A stretch of 64,000 bases of DNA from Amoebidium appalachense (GCA_963693365.1 CAVNZM010000013.1:1488001-1552000); one strand, 5' to 3'. Positions 9,846 to 22,384 are shown, numbered from the stretch's first letter. The notes: generated from the letters alone by a model not told the origin. Translations and numbers: made by a program.

Positions 9846-12560
9846 TGCGCTATAATTTTGTAGTGATGTGTTTCTCAAGCCAATCAATACATCTAATAAA
9901 CAGGTCGTAGTTACGCGTGTTTAGTATAAAATCAAGGATGTTGTAATTTACAGGTAGGCTATCTTTCTGGGTGTCTGTTGTGAATGTGACGTGTGTGTGT
10001 TGCGGTATTATGTGGTCTATCAAACTACATTTGGCGATACATGACCGGTTAAACTGGTGTGTGTGTGTGTTGTTTGGGCATGCAAATGATGCCACCTTAT
10101 ACTTATTAGATCTCCACTGTATAGCACGTGTACAGTAAAAGCGTGGTAATTGATCAATAATACCATCAGCTAGAGAAAGACCAGTTCTACAGGAAGGTAA
10201 TATGTATTTAGGTGTTATACACTTGCGAGTGCCATATTTGGCAATATGGTTGAGGCGGTCAGTATATATAAAACGAGACATAAGGCTTAGTTTTTCAAGG
10301 TGTATGCTTTCATCGGGTCTAGTGTCGTTTGGTATCTTTTTCCATTTGTTATATTGCGTGATTATCTTGTGATTGTGTACATGTTTAATAAGTAAGTGGC
10401 AGTCCAAAGTCACACACACACTATTGCGGGGTTTATTTGTATTTGTGCCCAGGGGAGAAGGGGAGAGAGAGGGGAGGAAAGAGGGGAGAGGTGAGGAGGG
10501 GACAGGTCGGATAGAGAAGAGAGGGTGGGAGGGCAAATACTTCTTTAAGCGGCTTATGTGCTTATTGAATTTCAGCGCGAGATAGGATACTCTAGCAGCT
10601 ATTGGGACCAGACCATATATCGAGAGCGTTACAGGCCCAGGTTTACAACAGTTGTTAGATAGAAAGGAGGCAACTTCTGCTTCAAGGAAATTTGCCAAGG
10701 GTTTAAGCGCTCTAGTTCTCTCTTTCTTGATCCAAGCGGCGAGAAGGGGTAAACCATATTCACATGCCGGGAAGACAAAAGTGCGAATAAATGTAAGTCT
10801 AATAGAAGGATGGAGGGGTGTGTCTTTAAAAATATTAGCCGAGAAGAAAGCTAACCGCTTACGAGCCAACTCTACCCTCTTTTCGACCATATGGGGAAAC
10901 ATAACACCAACAGAATCAACCGGAACACCAAGATATTTGTATTCTGGAACTATAGGTACAGGTTTAGATGATAATGTAAATGTGTGTAAATTGTTAGCTA
11001 TATCAGGTACAAGAACACCACATTTGTCTATGTTAAGGATCATAAGGTTTGCCTTGCACCACTCTGACACTACATCGAACAATCTTTGCAGGCGTCTAGG
11101 GGTACGGGCAAGGAGGGACAGATCATCAGCATAGAGAAGTGCAGGCGGAAAGTTATTAATAGGGTCATCGTTTTCGGCGTAAATCTTGACAGCCAAATCA
11201 TCTATAAATAGGTTAAACAAAAAGGGGCTAAGCAATGAGCCCTGCAAGAGACCTCTAGTACGAGCAAAACCATATGAAAGATGCCCATTAACCACAGCTC
11301 TACCATAGGTTTGAGACAAGAGTGCTTCTAACAGAACACCAATGCAGTGTGGTACACCCCGTGCAGCAAGCTTTTCCCATAGGAGACCAGGGGAGACAGA
11401 ATCGTAAGCAGTTTTCCAATCAATAAAGCCAACATATTGTGCACCAACTTGCATAGAATCGTGCAGTGCCATTATTTGAACATAACATGAATTGTTTTTA
11501 CGAAAAGCGGATTGGCATGGGTGTATGTGAAGAATAGATTGAAACCTAGGGTGATGTGCAAATAACCTAAGTAAGCAAGCTTCAAAGAATCTACGAACAA
11601 CCTGGGTTAGTGTAATGGGGCGAAAGGATGATATGGGGCCCTCAGAGTCCTTCTTAACTATGGGGATCACTAAGGTATCTAACCAAGATGACGGGACATG
11701 TCCACATTTAACACACCAAGAAAAGAGAGAGCTTAACATGATAGTAAGATCAGGTTTAATAGCACGATCACTTTCCTTTTGTGGGTAGGAGGGAACAAGG
11801 ATTTTAAGAAACCCAGCAGGGAGTCCATCAGGTCCACAAGACTTACTAGAGCTATAACTAGATATCACAGACCATATGGCATCGGGACTGAAAAAGGGGA
11901 GGATCGATTCTATGGGGATAGATGGGTCTACAGGCCACACAATAGGTTTCTGAGCGGGGGTCCTATCTTTAAACAGTTCCGAGAAATACTTATCAGAGTC
12001 TATGAGGGGGTCTCCAGTGGTATCACCAATAATACGAGCAGGGGGGCCAAATCGATTCATACTAGCAAGCCGGCGCAAGCTTTCCTTTTGAGACAGGGGT
12101 TCACCTAGTCTAGCGGGAGTGGTGTTTGGTAACAAGAGAGCATCGGGATATTCCTTCCTACCACCGCCAGCATAATCACCGAGATCTATCAAATCATCAA
12201 CAATAAAGTTAGTGCATGTATCTAGTACGAGATGTGAATCTGGCCTGGCTTGTGCAGATTCTAATAGGCGCATATATATAGGGTGTTTCGTAGCATAGCA
12301 TACACATACATCAACTCTACCCCACTGTGACTTAAGCTGGGATAGACGGAGGCGAAAGGTGGGAGGGGGAGGGGGGAGCAGATCAAGGGAGATCTTAGGT
12401 AGGAAAAGGATAGGAGAGTGGTCAGATGACCTAGAGAGGTTAGGAGGGAGAGAGAGTTTTGACATGGTTGATGGCCAAAAGGCCACTCCCCAGTCGGTGT
12501 TGTGGGCATGGGATATTTGAGGGAACCGCAAAGTGTGACTTTGGACATACCTTGCTAAAG
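9488..12560 (-). mobile_element. LINE-A copy 1, 5'-truncated non-LTR retrotransposon
   Basis: Minus-strand LINE with the C-terminal part of an endonuclease, a reverse transcriptase and a C-terminal region in one open frame, then a 3' region made of (CA)n, a GC-rich link, an A-run of about 60 (T on the plus strand, 9685-9744) and a conserved tail of about 190 bases ending CAGCGTAAACCCC (9488-9500). Two other copies with the same tail lie at 13,296 and 25,418. The 5' border is near 12,550-12,560, where the reading frame and similarity can no longer be followed; no clear target duplication was found. Confidence 0.85.
9850..12531 (-). CDS. LINE-A endonuclease (C-terminal part)/reverse transcriptase
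   Basis: An 893-residue open frame. Near the N-terminus it has TDWGVAFWP and SSDHSPI, the last being the conserved Ser-Asp-His of AP-type LINE endonucleases, so the endonuclease is cut on its 5' side. The reverse transcriptase follows with FRPITLTQ, FIDWKTAYDS, RGLLQGSLLSPFLFNLFIDDL and the catalytic LLYADDLSLL, then a thumb-like region and a C-terminal domain with a loose Cys/His cluster ending IRCIDWLEKHITTKL. It nicks target DNA and copies its own RNA in place (target-primed reverse transcription). The frame is intact over the RT and differs from copy 3 by only two residues that I noticed in about 700, so the family has moved recently. The listed start is only the first in-frame position; the true start is lost. 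Confidence 0.9.
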   Translation of the reverse strand: MRFPQISHAHNTDWGVAFWPSTMSKLSLPPNLSRSSDHSPILFLPKISLDLLPPPPPTFRLRLSQLKSQWGRVDVCVCYATKHPIYMRLLESAQARPDSHLVLDTCTNFIVDDLIDLGDYAGGGRKEYPDALLLPNTTPARLGEPLSQKESLRRLASMNRFGPPARIIGDTTGDPLIDSDKYFSELFKDRTPAQKPIVWPVDPSIPIESILPFFSPDAIWSVISSYSSSKSCGPDGLPAGFLKILVPSYPQKESDRAIKPDLTIMLSSLFSWCVKCGHVPSSWLDTLVIPIVKKDSEGPISSFRPITLTQVVRRFFEACLLRLFAHHPRFQSILHIHPCQSAFRKNNSCYVQIMALHDSMQVGAQYVGFIDWKTAYDSVSPGLLWEKLAARGVPHCIGVLLEALLSQTYGRAVVNGHLSYGFARTRGLLQGSLLSPFLFNLFIDDLAVKIYAENDDPINNFPPALLYADDLSLLARTPRRLQRLFDVVSEWCKANLMILNIDKCGVLVPDIANNLHTFTLSSKPVPIVPEYKYLGVPVDSVGVMFPHMVEKRVELARKRLAFFSANIFKDTPLHPSIRLTFIRTFVFPACEYGLPLLAAWIKKERTRALKPLANFLEAEVASFLSNNCCKPGPVTLSIYGLVPIAARVSYLALKFNKHISRLKKYLPSHPLFSIRPVPSSPLPSFLPSLSPSPLGTNTNKPRNSVCVTLDCHLLIKHVHNHKIITQYNKWKKIPNDTRPDESIHLEKLSLMSRFIYTDRLNHIAKYGTRKCITPKYILPSCRTGLSLADGIIDQLPRFYCTRAIQWRSNKYKVASFACPNNTHTHQFNRSCIAKCSLIDHIIPQHTHVTFTTDTQKDSLPVNYNILDFILNTRNYDLFIRCIDWLEKHITTKL

Positions 12561-13195
12561 GGATAGCACGCTCCGGGGGTTTCCGTGCGTCATCGCGGCG
12601 TCATTATTTCTTGTGGCAACCCTAGAAATTATCGAAGAAGTAAAGAAGCTGACGTAAAGAAGGTGACGGAGTATTTATTATAAATGGAATTTTAATACAC
12701 ATCAACTGTTCATTACTGGGCGTTTTGTAGGTTTAGTGGGCAAAAAAGTTGAAAAGGCTCAGCGCAGTTCTAATGGATCATTAGACGTCGTTGAAGCGCA
12801 CGCACAGTGCTGTGTGACGTCAAACTCACATACAAACACACGGACAGACGGATGGCTTTACCATTCATCACCAACCAATCAAACAACAGTAATCCCGTTG
12901 GCCAATGAGCTCTTTCAGCTATTTTTAGAACAGAGATCTGAGCCCCAGGCTACACGGTCGCCGTGTAATGAAATGAAGCGAGCACTATATTAATAAAATA
13001 AACTCATTTATTTCTTCATTTCTGAATGCAGTTTTATGCATCCGAAAAGGAGATTCTGACCAGGTGAAGGAAGAACGCTATCTATCAGACTGCCTTTGCC
13101 ATTAGTCAGTGAGGCTTTTCTTTGATTCGATGTGGCCTGGCCGCCTGGGGATCGGGGGAATTTCCCAAATTCCTGGAATCCATCCTGCGTTGCCC
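12561..13195. other. intergenic sequence between LINE copies
   Basis: Mixed sequence with no recognisable protein. An 85-codon frame (12,736-12,993) has no domain and is not convincing. Stretches at 12,985-13,020 are AT-rich with AATAAA-like strings. Confidence 0.45.
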
Positions 13196-13206
13196 CCCTC
13201 AAAGGT

Positions 13207-13242
13207 GATTGGAGGATCTTTGGAACCTAGAAGCTATATAAT
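13207..13242 (+). promoter_or_regulatory. ATTGG box and TATA box of the intact hydrolase gene
   Basis: GATTGGAGGAT at 13,207-13,217 and CTATATAATC at about 13,234-13,243, followed by GGCCC. The same arrangement lies before the pseudogene. Here it is separated from the ATG (13,831) by an inserted LINE fragment, so either the leader is unusually long or transcription starts elsewhere. Confidence 0.6.
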
Positions 13243-13295
13243 CAGGCCCAAGCGGTTGCACAAATCATTCCGCTCAACAACGTTGCACAATAGCC

Positions 13296-13422
13296 TACCT
13301 GTAAATTACAACATCCTTGATTTTATACTAAACACGCGTAACTACGACCTGTTTATTAGATGTATTGATTGGCTTGAGAAACACATCACTACAAAATTAT
13401 AGCGCACGCGCACACACACACA

Positions 13423-13473
<51 letters not shown>

Positions 13474-13505
13474 CCAGCTGATACCGAGTGTCCCGAGGGG
13501 AGCCC

Positions 13506-13566
<61 letters not shown>

Positions 13567-13754
13567 GGGGAACCCCAACTAATTGATTTCTCCTTGTAGT
13601 CTTTATGGTGTCTCGTAGAGAAAGTAAACCCTGATATATAGTCACCACCCGACATCTATGTACGTGATCATGATATACCGCTGAGGGGATATTCCGAGCA
13701 AAACCCCCCCCCCCCCATACCTGAGACTGGTTCTCTTTGCCTCGAGTAAACAGC
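13296..13754 (+). mobile_element. LINE-A copy 2, short 3' fragment
   Basis: Matches the last 35 or so codons of the LINE-A frame (ending at TAG 13,400-13,402), then (CA)n to 13,472, the GC-rich link, an A-run of about 55 (13,510-13,565) and the conserved tail ending CAGCGTAAACCCC near 13,754. It is a 5'-truncated insertion lying between the promoter module and the start codon of the hydrolase gene. The flanks (TTGCACAAT and ATTGCAATCAC) are similar but not a clean target duplication. Confidence 0.88.
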
Positions 13755-13830
13755 GTAAACCCCATTGCAATCACTTCCCGTTCAGTCGCAGACCTACCTT
13801 CACGAATTCGTGAAGGTCACGGAAGCTGAA

Positions 13831-15243
13831 ATGGCGCCGAAGCACTTCATAACTCTCGCGGCGGCCCTCCAAGGTGCGCAGGCATGCAGCAACTTCCTCC
13901 TTCGCCACTCGGCAAAAACCTACCCCGTCTCTGCCCGCACAATGGACTGGGGCATCCCAGACCTCCACACCGAGATGTGGTCCATGGCACGGGGCCAAGC
14001 CATTCCCTTTGACTTCGTCCCTCGCAACTGCACCGGGCACACGTGCACCATGCCTACCGCCACGGCCAAGTACGGCAGTGTCTACCTTGGCGGCCTGGGC
14101 GTCAACCAGGCCGTCGACGGTCTGAACGAGGCCGGCCTGGGTGTGGGCCTGCTCGCTCTCCCCGTGTCCTCGTATCCGCTGGCGGTCTCCGAGGACCCCC
14201 GCCCGTCTCTGCCCGTGTACAACGCACCCTTGTATCTGCTCTCCGTGTGTGACACCGTTGCGTGTGTGAAGGCAGAGATCGAGAAGTATCAGATAGTGGA
14301 CGCGTATGCGCCCGTGCTGGACCAGCTGGGTGGGTTCATGGGTCTGCACTGGACCTTCCACGACGCCAACGGTGAATCCATCATTGTGGAGTATGTCGGC
14401 AACAAGGACGAAGACAAGGCCCCTGAATGCTTTGCCAAGAACATGCCGTATGCGGAGAAGGCAGGGGCACGCACGTGCATCTACGACAACAACGACGGCA
14501 TGGTGATAACCAACGCCCCATTCTTCGAGCAGATGAGAGAGATGGTGGTTGCTCGCTTCAATGTCACCCGGCTGTCGGATATCTCCACCGTTTCTCGAGC
14601 CACTCTCAAGGAGGTCCAGCGCACATCGGGTAGTTTTGATGGCCCCGACCGGTTCTCGTCTCTCCTCGTCATGCAGGAGGCAGCCGTGCGCGCAAACGGC
14701 CGCTGGCTGAACAGCACCACCGGCATAGAGTCGTTTGTCAGCCCAGACCCGTCCGTCGACCTTGTCTACGAGGCGCACGCTATGATTGGCCGCGTGTCAC
14801 GTACCCGTGGCAACTACGACTTTGACACGTACAAGGGCACCACTTACTGGCAGGTGGTGAGGGACCACAAGTCATTGCGCTATTACTACCGCCAGCCCGC
14901 CAACCCCAACCTGCGCATGATCGAAATCACAAAGCTCGACCTGGGCAACCACGGCTTGGCGCGGCCCCACGTGCCCCTCAACTACGACATGGACCGCCAG
15001 TGGGCCGAGACGTCCAACTACATGCTCCTGGGCCGGAATGCACCCACCTACTGCACCAATGCCTCCGCCTGCAATGGTGTGGCCGCAGATAGCAGTGCCC
15101 TGGCCGCTGCCACTCTCGGGCTGTTGGTGTTCAATGTGTTGGTGTCTGTGGGCCTCGTGGTGTACGTCATTAGGGTTGGTAGGAGGGTCGGTCAAAGCGA
15201 CAATATTGAGACCACCACCAACTTAAACAGTGAGAAGGCATAG
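13831..15243 (+). CDS. choloylglycine hydrolase/penicillin V acylase family, membrane-anchored
   Basis: Ntn-type amide hydrolase of 470 residues, single exon. A short hydrophobic leader (1-18) ends at Cys19, which would become the N-terminal nucleophile (CSNFLLRHSAK). Family landmarks follow: SARTMDW (Asp39), DGLNEAGLGVGL (Asn99), GESIIVEY (181-188) and VITNAPFFEQ (Asn228). Known members hydrolyse linear amide bonds such as bile-salt conjugates, penicillin V or N-acyl lipids; the substrate here is unknown. A C-terminal hydrophobic helix (about 424-449) with a basic, polar tail suggests a type I membrane protein with the enzyme outside the cytosol. Several Asn-X-Thr/Ser sites fit secretion. 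I chose ATG 13,831 because it gives the leader-Cys arrangement and is shared with the paralogue; upstream codons come from LINE/leader DNA. The gene is preceded by a LINE fragment in its leader. Confidence 0.9.
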   Translation: MAPKHFITLAAALQGAQACSNFLLRHSAKTYPVSARTMDWGIPDLHTEMWSMARGQAIPFDFVPRNCTGHTCTMPTATAKYGSVYLGGLGVNQAVDGLNEAGLGVGLLALPVSSYPLAVSEDPRPSLPVYNAPLYLLSVCDTVACVKAEIEKYQIVDAYAPVLDQLGGFMGLHWTFHDANGESIIVEYVGNKDEDKAPECFAKNMPYAEKAGARTCIYDNNDGMVITNAPFFEQMREMVVARFNVTRLSDISTVSRATLKEVQRTSGSFDGPDRFSSLLVMQEAAVRANGRWLNSTTGIESFVSPDPSVDLVYEAHAMIGRVSRTRGNYDFDTYKGTTYWQVVRDHKSLRYYYRQPANPNLRMIEITKLDLGNHGLARPHVPLNYDMDRQWAETSNYMLLGRNAPTYCTNASACNGVAADSSALAAATLGLLVFNVLVSVGLVVYVIRVGRRVGQSDNIETTTNLNSEKA

Positions 15244-15775
15244 GTGACTGAAACATTTCACCCCACCGGTTTGTTCTCATAATATATGCGACTTGCTGTA
15301 CAGTAGTTTGTAAATCACATCATTACTGCTCATCCTGTATCATGTATTTTTTAAAATTTTGCAAAGTTTTAATATAATTTAAAACAAGATTTAGCAAGAC
15401 CACCAACAACATTAACCTTGGGGATCCGAAGGATGTATGGCTGGTTCAGCATAAGGCTTCTGGTCCAGGATTCAAAGAAAATAAACACAACATTTTATTA
15501 AAGTCATGCCCGGTGATGATGCCTCAAAGTCAAATATGAACTCGAATGCAAATGTTCATGATTTTGACTTGACAGAAACAAACTTGGGCACTGCAGGTCC
15601 CCCTCTCACGGTTACCCTTTGAAACAGCTACCTCTTGAAGTAACTACCGTACACTCAGAATAACCGGAATGATCCTTTATTACTTGGTTGTTTTGAGCTT
15701 GAATCCAATCTTTTTTGCATCAGAAGTTCTATATTTGCAACTGCCTGTGCAAACTGTGTTGGAAACCCGGACCCA
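15244..15775. other. 3' flank of the hydrolase gene
   Basis: Non-coding. The first 250 bases match the flank of the pseudogene (conserved GACTGAAACATTTCACC-like string just after the stop, then TTTGTTCT). AAAATAAACA near 15,478 could serve in 3'-end formation. No gene seen. Confidence 0.5.
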
Positions 15776-17108
<1,333 letters not shown>

Positions 17109-17359
17109 TACACACCTAACCACCCATGGTGACCATCATCAACGGTTATTTTTGTACCACGGCCCCCACTTGTCTCCCGCATAGCCTTGCATTGTTAAGA
17201 ATTTACCTCCCAAATTTGAACTTATAACACAAGATAAATATTATAATTATTTCACATTTAGATGGAACTTTACAGATAAGGTTATTTGTGGATGCTTTCA
17301 GTTCACTTCATCAATAAACTACATACAATTAGATCAGATTTAGATGATATTCTACAGGC

Positions 17360-17594
17360 ATGTTATTTTCTGGAGGCATTTTTCTTAAAGGCATGCATGC
17401 TATGTCGGAATTTCTCAAAGGCATGCATGCAACTCTCCTTGTATGTCGATTTCCATGCGGGGAAACAGCTGACGTCAAAATGACGTACATATGATGCCCC
17501 AACCGGAAAGGACGACATCAACCTTACGGATCCCCCTCCCCCCCCCCCTCCCCCTCCCCCCCCCCCCCCCCCACCACCACACAGAGACACAAAC

Positions 17595-17629
<35 letters not shown>

Positions 17630-17671
17630 CAAACACAAACACCGTAGCACGACACGCACACAGGCACACAG

Positions 17672-17727
<56 letters not shown>

Positions 17728-17939
17728 TGCACACCACTGGGCAGGAAAAAAACCTTATTCTATTGAATTCAATACCAGCGAACCTTTTTAGTCTAGGGAA
17801 AGGTGCACGTGTAAGTGTTTTTGCCTCCCTCCTCCCTCCGCCCCGTACCCCCTTCCGTCCTCCCCCTCCCCCCCTCCCGCGGCCCGCTCCTTCCCCTCAC
17901 ACACGTACACCCCCACTCCCTTCCTTCCCTCTTCTCCCC

Positions 17940-17998
<59 letters not shown>

Positions 17999-18306
17999 AA
18001 TAATGATATGGAAGGGGGACTCACGAACGCTCCCCAGGTAGGGCTTGCCGTGGTCACACATTCGGACATCCCCTGAAAATTTAACAACTTGAAAACCAAT
18101 TTCAGCCTCGGATGTCGGGTTTCAATACCCTGGTAGACGGTGTCAATTTTCGAAAGGTGTTCTGCTCAGACCCCATGATCGTGAGTCTAGGAGTCCAAAT
18201 TCGATCGTGACCGCTTCCCCCAATCATCACAGCCCTTTCAAAATGATATTGGAAAAGGGAGGGTGGCAGGGGGGGCGGGGGAGGGGGCTTGGCTGGGGGA
18301 GGAGGG

Positions 18307-18341
<35 letters not shown>

Positions 18342-18707
18342 TGATGGGGCCGGAGATGTGGTGTGTGCGGGGGGGGGGGGGGGGGGGGGGGGGGGATTGT
18401 GTCTGAAAAACAGGTGTGAAAAAGATCGATAACCGTGGAACGTGGAGACTACTCACACGTCCACCTAACCCCCTCCCCTCCCCTCCCCCCCCCCCCCCCC
18501 CCCCCCCCCTTTCAATCCCCCCCCCCCCCCCCCCCCTCCCCCCCCCGCCCGCACACTCCCTCCCCCTCCACTCCCCCCCCTACTTCCCCCTTCCCTCCCC
18601 TCCCACCAACGTTTCCCACTCCACCCTTCCAAAAACGAAACCCAATCCCCCCTTCCCCGTTCTCGCCCGAGACACCAACCACTCCCCCCCCCCCCTGCCC
18701 CCCCCCC

Positions 18708-18761
<54 letters not shown>

Positions 18762-19157
18762 AAAACAAAAAACAAAAAAAAAAAAAAAAAAAAAGAAAAG
18801 AAAAAAAAAAGAAGAAAAAAAAGAAGAAAAAAAACCATCCATATAACCTCCCCCCACACACGTGCACCATACCACCACCACTACCACTACCGCCAACACC
18901 ATTCCCCCCAAACCCGGCCATTTTCAGATCTTGGTGTCCCCATGTTAGTGCACGCACATGCCAAAAAATCGCCCCCCAGGGGGAGGGGGGGGGGGGAGGG
19001 GGGGGAGGGGCAGCAGAAGACAGGCGCACAGTCCATACGAAAATTTGACTGAAACCCTGGGACAACACAGATCTTCAAAATTTTGGGAATTCGTCTCAGT
19101 TGCAAAAAGTCCCCAGGGACCTTAACCCCTCCCCCCCCTCCCGCCCCCCTCCCCCCT

Positions 19158-19189
<32 letters not shown>

Positions 19190-19266
19190 CCCCTCCCCCC
19201 TCCAAAAAAAACCCAAAAAAGAAAAAAGCACGCGCGCGCGCGCGCGCGCGCGCGTGTGTGTGTCAC

Positions 19267-19304
<38 letters not shown>

Positions 19305-19530
19305 TGTGTGTTTGTGTGTGTTGTGTGGAGCGCCGAGGGGTGGGGAGGGGGGAGGGGGAGTTTTAATACACTGGAATTTTTCCGAAATCTGTGTGTTGTT
19401 GAGAAACTTCTCAGATATGAAATTACTCCCCATTTTCCCAGTCCCTTTTTTTCCATCTTTGTTGAAGTTTTCCCGGTGTCTCACCTGAGTTTCAGAGTCC
19501 GAAACCCCTGAATCTTTGCTCCTTGATACA
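17360..19530 (+). repeat. arm 1 of a long imperfect inverted duplication
   Basis: Unique anchors in this arm recur reverse-complemented in 20,420-21,790: GACGTCAAAATGACGTAC (17,472), the AACCTTTTTAGTCTAGG region (17,780), GGCTTGCCGTGGTCACAC (about 18,043), GATAACCGTGGAACGTGGAG (about 18,427), and the GAAATCTG/CTCCCCATTTTCCC/TTTGTTGAA block (19,380-19,475). Between anchors lie microsatellites whose lengths differ between arms. The C51/A-rich composite at 18,709-18,834 corresponds to the T14/G run at 20,762-20,806. Confidence 0.8.
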
Positions 19531-19910
19531 GTGCTAGAATCTAGCCGTGGTAGGAAACCTATGCTCAGGATCGCAGTGTGACTTAAAGCAGCCACCGCAT
19601 CTCCCATTTTCGCGTCTGGGCGGCGAAAAAGCCACTGAAATCTAAGATGTCTCACACCAATCAGAAGACGTGATCATGTTAGGTCACATTGTCGATGTCG
19701 AAATACATTTTGGGGCCTTTTTTGAGCTAAACGCCAAACCTGCTGCGTGACAGTTGTTACAAATGACGTCAGCAATGTGGCTCGCCGCCCGGTCGGCTAC
19801 AAAGGGAGAAGCAATGGTTGCTTTAATCATATTCTGTTACATGCACGTGCACACACTTTCTCTCCTCTCTCCTGTCATCACACACATGCACCTCCTCCCG
19901 CCCTACTACC

Positions 19911-19951
<41 letters not shown>

Positions 19952-20419
19952 AAAAGGAAGACAGCAGAATACCCCCCCCTCCCCCCCCGTCCCTTTACCC
20001 TCCCCCCCCCCCCCCCCCTGACCCATCCACCCACCCACCCACCCCGCCGCCCCGGCTCCCCCCCTCCCCCGTCCCTCCCCCCCACCTCCCCCCCACCTCC
20101 CCCCCCCCTCCCCCGCCCTTCCCCCCACACATATATCCCGTTAGCTATAGGTACCTACCTGAATGCCCATATTTTCCTCCTAGTCACAGAGCCTCCTCCC
20201 CTGAAGTGAATAGTAGGTTAATGGTAAAATGATTTTTTCCGTTTGAAAATTAATTAATAGTGTCTCGTATTATGGGTGTGTGTGTGTGTGTGTGTGTTGG
20301 CCGGGGGGAGGGGGGGGGGGGGGGGGGGAGAGTGGTTGGGAGTGGGGGAGTGGGCAGGGGGGAGGAGGGGGGGGGGAGGGGGGGGAGAGGGGGGGGGGGG
20401 GGGGATTGTCAGGTGTTAA
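19531..20419. other. centre of the inverted duplication
   Basis: Spacer of about 0.9 kb between the arms. It has mixed sequence to 19,900, a C30-A14 composite (19,912-19,955), C-rich sequence to 20,125 and a GT/G block (20,277-20,404). No gene recognised. Confidence 0.55.
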
Positions 20420-20628
20420 GGAGCAAGGATATACCGGCGGTTTTTGGAGAGGTCACTCGGAGACGTCGACACCGGGAGAACTTTCAACAAAGACAGGAAA
20501 ACACGGACTGCCGGGAAAATGGGGAGTAGTTTCTTTTCATATTTATCAAGAACACGCAGATTTCGAAAATTTTCCAATATATTCAACCTTCCCCTTCCCT
20601 CCTCCCCATCCCTTGACGTTCGAAACAA

Positions 20629-20725
<97 letters not shown>

Positions 20726-20951
20726 TGTGTGTGGGGGGGTCATCATTTTCTTTTTTCAAAGTTTTTTTTTTTTTTGAGGGGGGGGGGGGGGGGGGGGGGG
20801 GGGGGAGGGGGGGGGGAGGGGGGGGGGGAGGGGGGGAAGGGGGAAGGGGGAATTTGGTATCTTTCTTGGCCGAGAAACGGGGCGATGGGGGTGGTGGGGG
20901 GGTGGGGAGGTGGGGGGTGGGGGTGGTGGTGGTGGTGGTGGTGGTGGTGGT

Positions 20952-20988
<37 letters not shown>

Positions 20989-21790
20989 AAGGTAGACGTG
21001 TGAGTGGTCTCCACGTTCCACGGTTATCGATCTTTTTTCACACTTGTTTTTTTTTTATATATTTACAGTGGGTGTCCGAGGGTGTGACCACGGCAAGCCC
21101 TGCCTGGTGAGTTGTGTGACCCTCCATTCCATTTAAAATATTATTTTTTTTTTTTCGGGAGGGTTTTGGGGGGCGGGTGGAGGGGGGTAAGTGGAAAAAG
21201 AAGAGGGATGGGGGGAAGGGGTGCATATGTGTGTAGGTGCCGGGCGGGGGGAGGGGGGGGGGGGGGAAGGGGGGAGGGGGGGGGGGGGGGGGGGGGGGGG
21301 AGGGGGGAGGGTGGGGGGGGGGGGGGGGGGGGGGGAGGCAAATAAACTTACACCTTACCTAGACTGAAAAGGTTCGCTGCTGGTCACAATAATTGAGTTC
21401 AACCAAATAAAGTTGCCAAGTTTTCCGCTCAGTGGTGTGCAGATTATGTGTGTGTGTGCGTGCGTGCGTGTGTGTGTGTGTGTGTGCGCGCGCGCGCGTG
21501 TGTGTGTGTGTGTGTGTGGAGGGGGGAGGGGGTCGGAGGGGGGAGAGGGGGGGGGGGGGCGGGAGGGGTGGGGGGACCTTAAGGTTTATGTCGGCCGTTC
21601 TTGGTGGGACATCATAGGTACGTCATTTTGACGTCACCGAGAGGCTCATGGGCTGTCGACACCAATGAAATTCAGCACACTGATTGGTTTAATCTATAAG
21701 GGATGTCCATTTCTTGAAAATCGACATACTTTGGCAAGGAGAATCTCATGCGTGCCTTTGAGAAATGTTGATATACATAGTCGTTAACTG
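20420..21790 (-). repeat. arm 2 of a long imperfect inverted duplication
   Basis: Reverse-complement partner of 17,360-19,530, with anchors in mirrored order (20,430-20,580; 21,001-21,030; 21,070-21,105; 21,340-21,400; 21,560-21,640; 21,700-21,770). It contains a long pure (CA)n at 20,631-20,722 and large G-runs (20,780-20,845, 20,950-20,987, 21,248-21,335). Confidence 0.8.
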
Positions 21791-21855
21791 AAAATAATAT
21801 ACCTGTACGATAAACGTACCTGTATAACTCCATCTAAATCTATCGGGAGGAAGTT

Positions 21856-22158
21856 ATGGTACTGTGTACTGTCATGAAGTTAGAATTTAAACGTGAACAC
21901 CCCAAGAAAGCAAGGACATACTGGAGACAAGCGGGACTGTCGGTGAAGAATTATTCTGTGATAGTCACCAATTTGGGTGGCTTGTGTGTGTGTGTGTGTG
22001 TCCCGGGGGGGGGGGGGGCAGGTCTCAGGTTGAATCGGAACACAAGGAGGGGGTGGGTGGGTGGGTTACTAAGTTAAGTCCACGTATATGTACGAGAGGG
22101 GTGGGTGGGGGCCGGGGTGGAGGGGGTGGCGGGGGGTGGCGGGGGGAGGGGGGGTGGG

Positions 22159-22192
<34 letters not shown>

Positions 22193-22336
22193 GGGGGTTT
22201 AGCTGTACTACATATCATGAAATCCGAGTTGGGAATGACTTTTGGGGGCAGGCCGGGACCTCTGAGATGGGGTCTCATTTCAAAGTTTGGAGGAGAAAGA
22301 AGGGTGGGATGAGGGGATTTTTTTTTCGGGGGGAAA

Positions 22337-22384
<48 letters not shown>

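Larger units (their letters stand above)
13200..15490 (+). repeat. right arm of inverted gene duplication
   Basis: Counterpart of 7690-9430: same promoter module, coding region and about 200 bases of 3' flank in the opposite orientation. The arms face head to head with about 4 kb between their starts. Confidence 0.75.

Noticed and set aside
12736-12993. 85-codon plus-strand frame between the LINE copies
   Set aside because: No domain, no splice context and no second copy in the inverted arm.
9460-13760. One large palindrome including the LINE copies
   Set aside because: LINE-A copy 1 lies upstream of the pseudogene promoter but copy 2 lies between promoter and ATG of the intact gene, so the two LINE insertions are independent and not part of the inverted duplication.
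13771-14778. 335-codon open frame antisense to the hydrolase gene (and its counterpart at 8276-8830)
   Set aside because: Antisense shadow of a GC-rich gene; it runs on into LINE leader sequence and has no recognisable domain.
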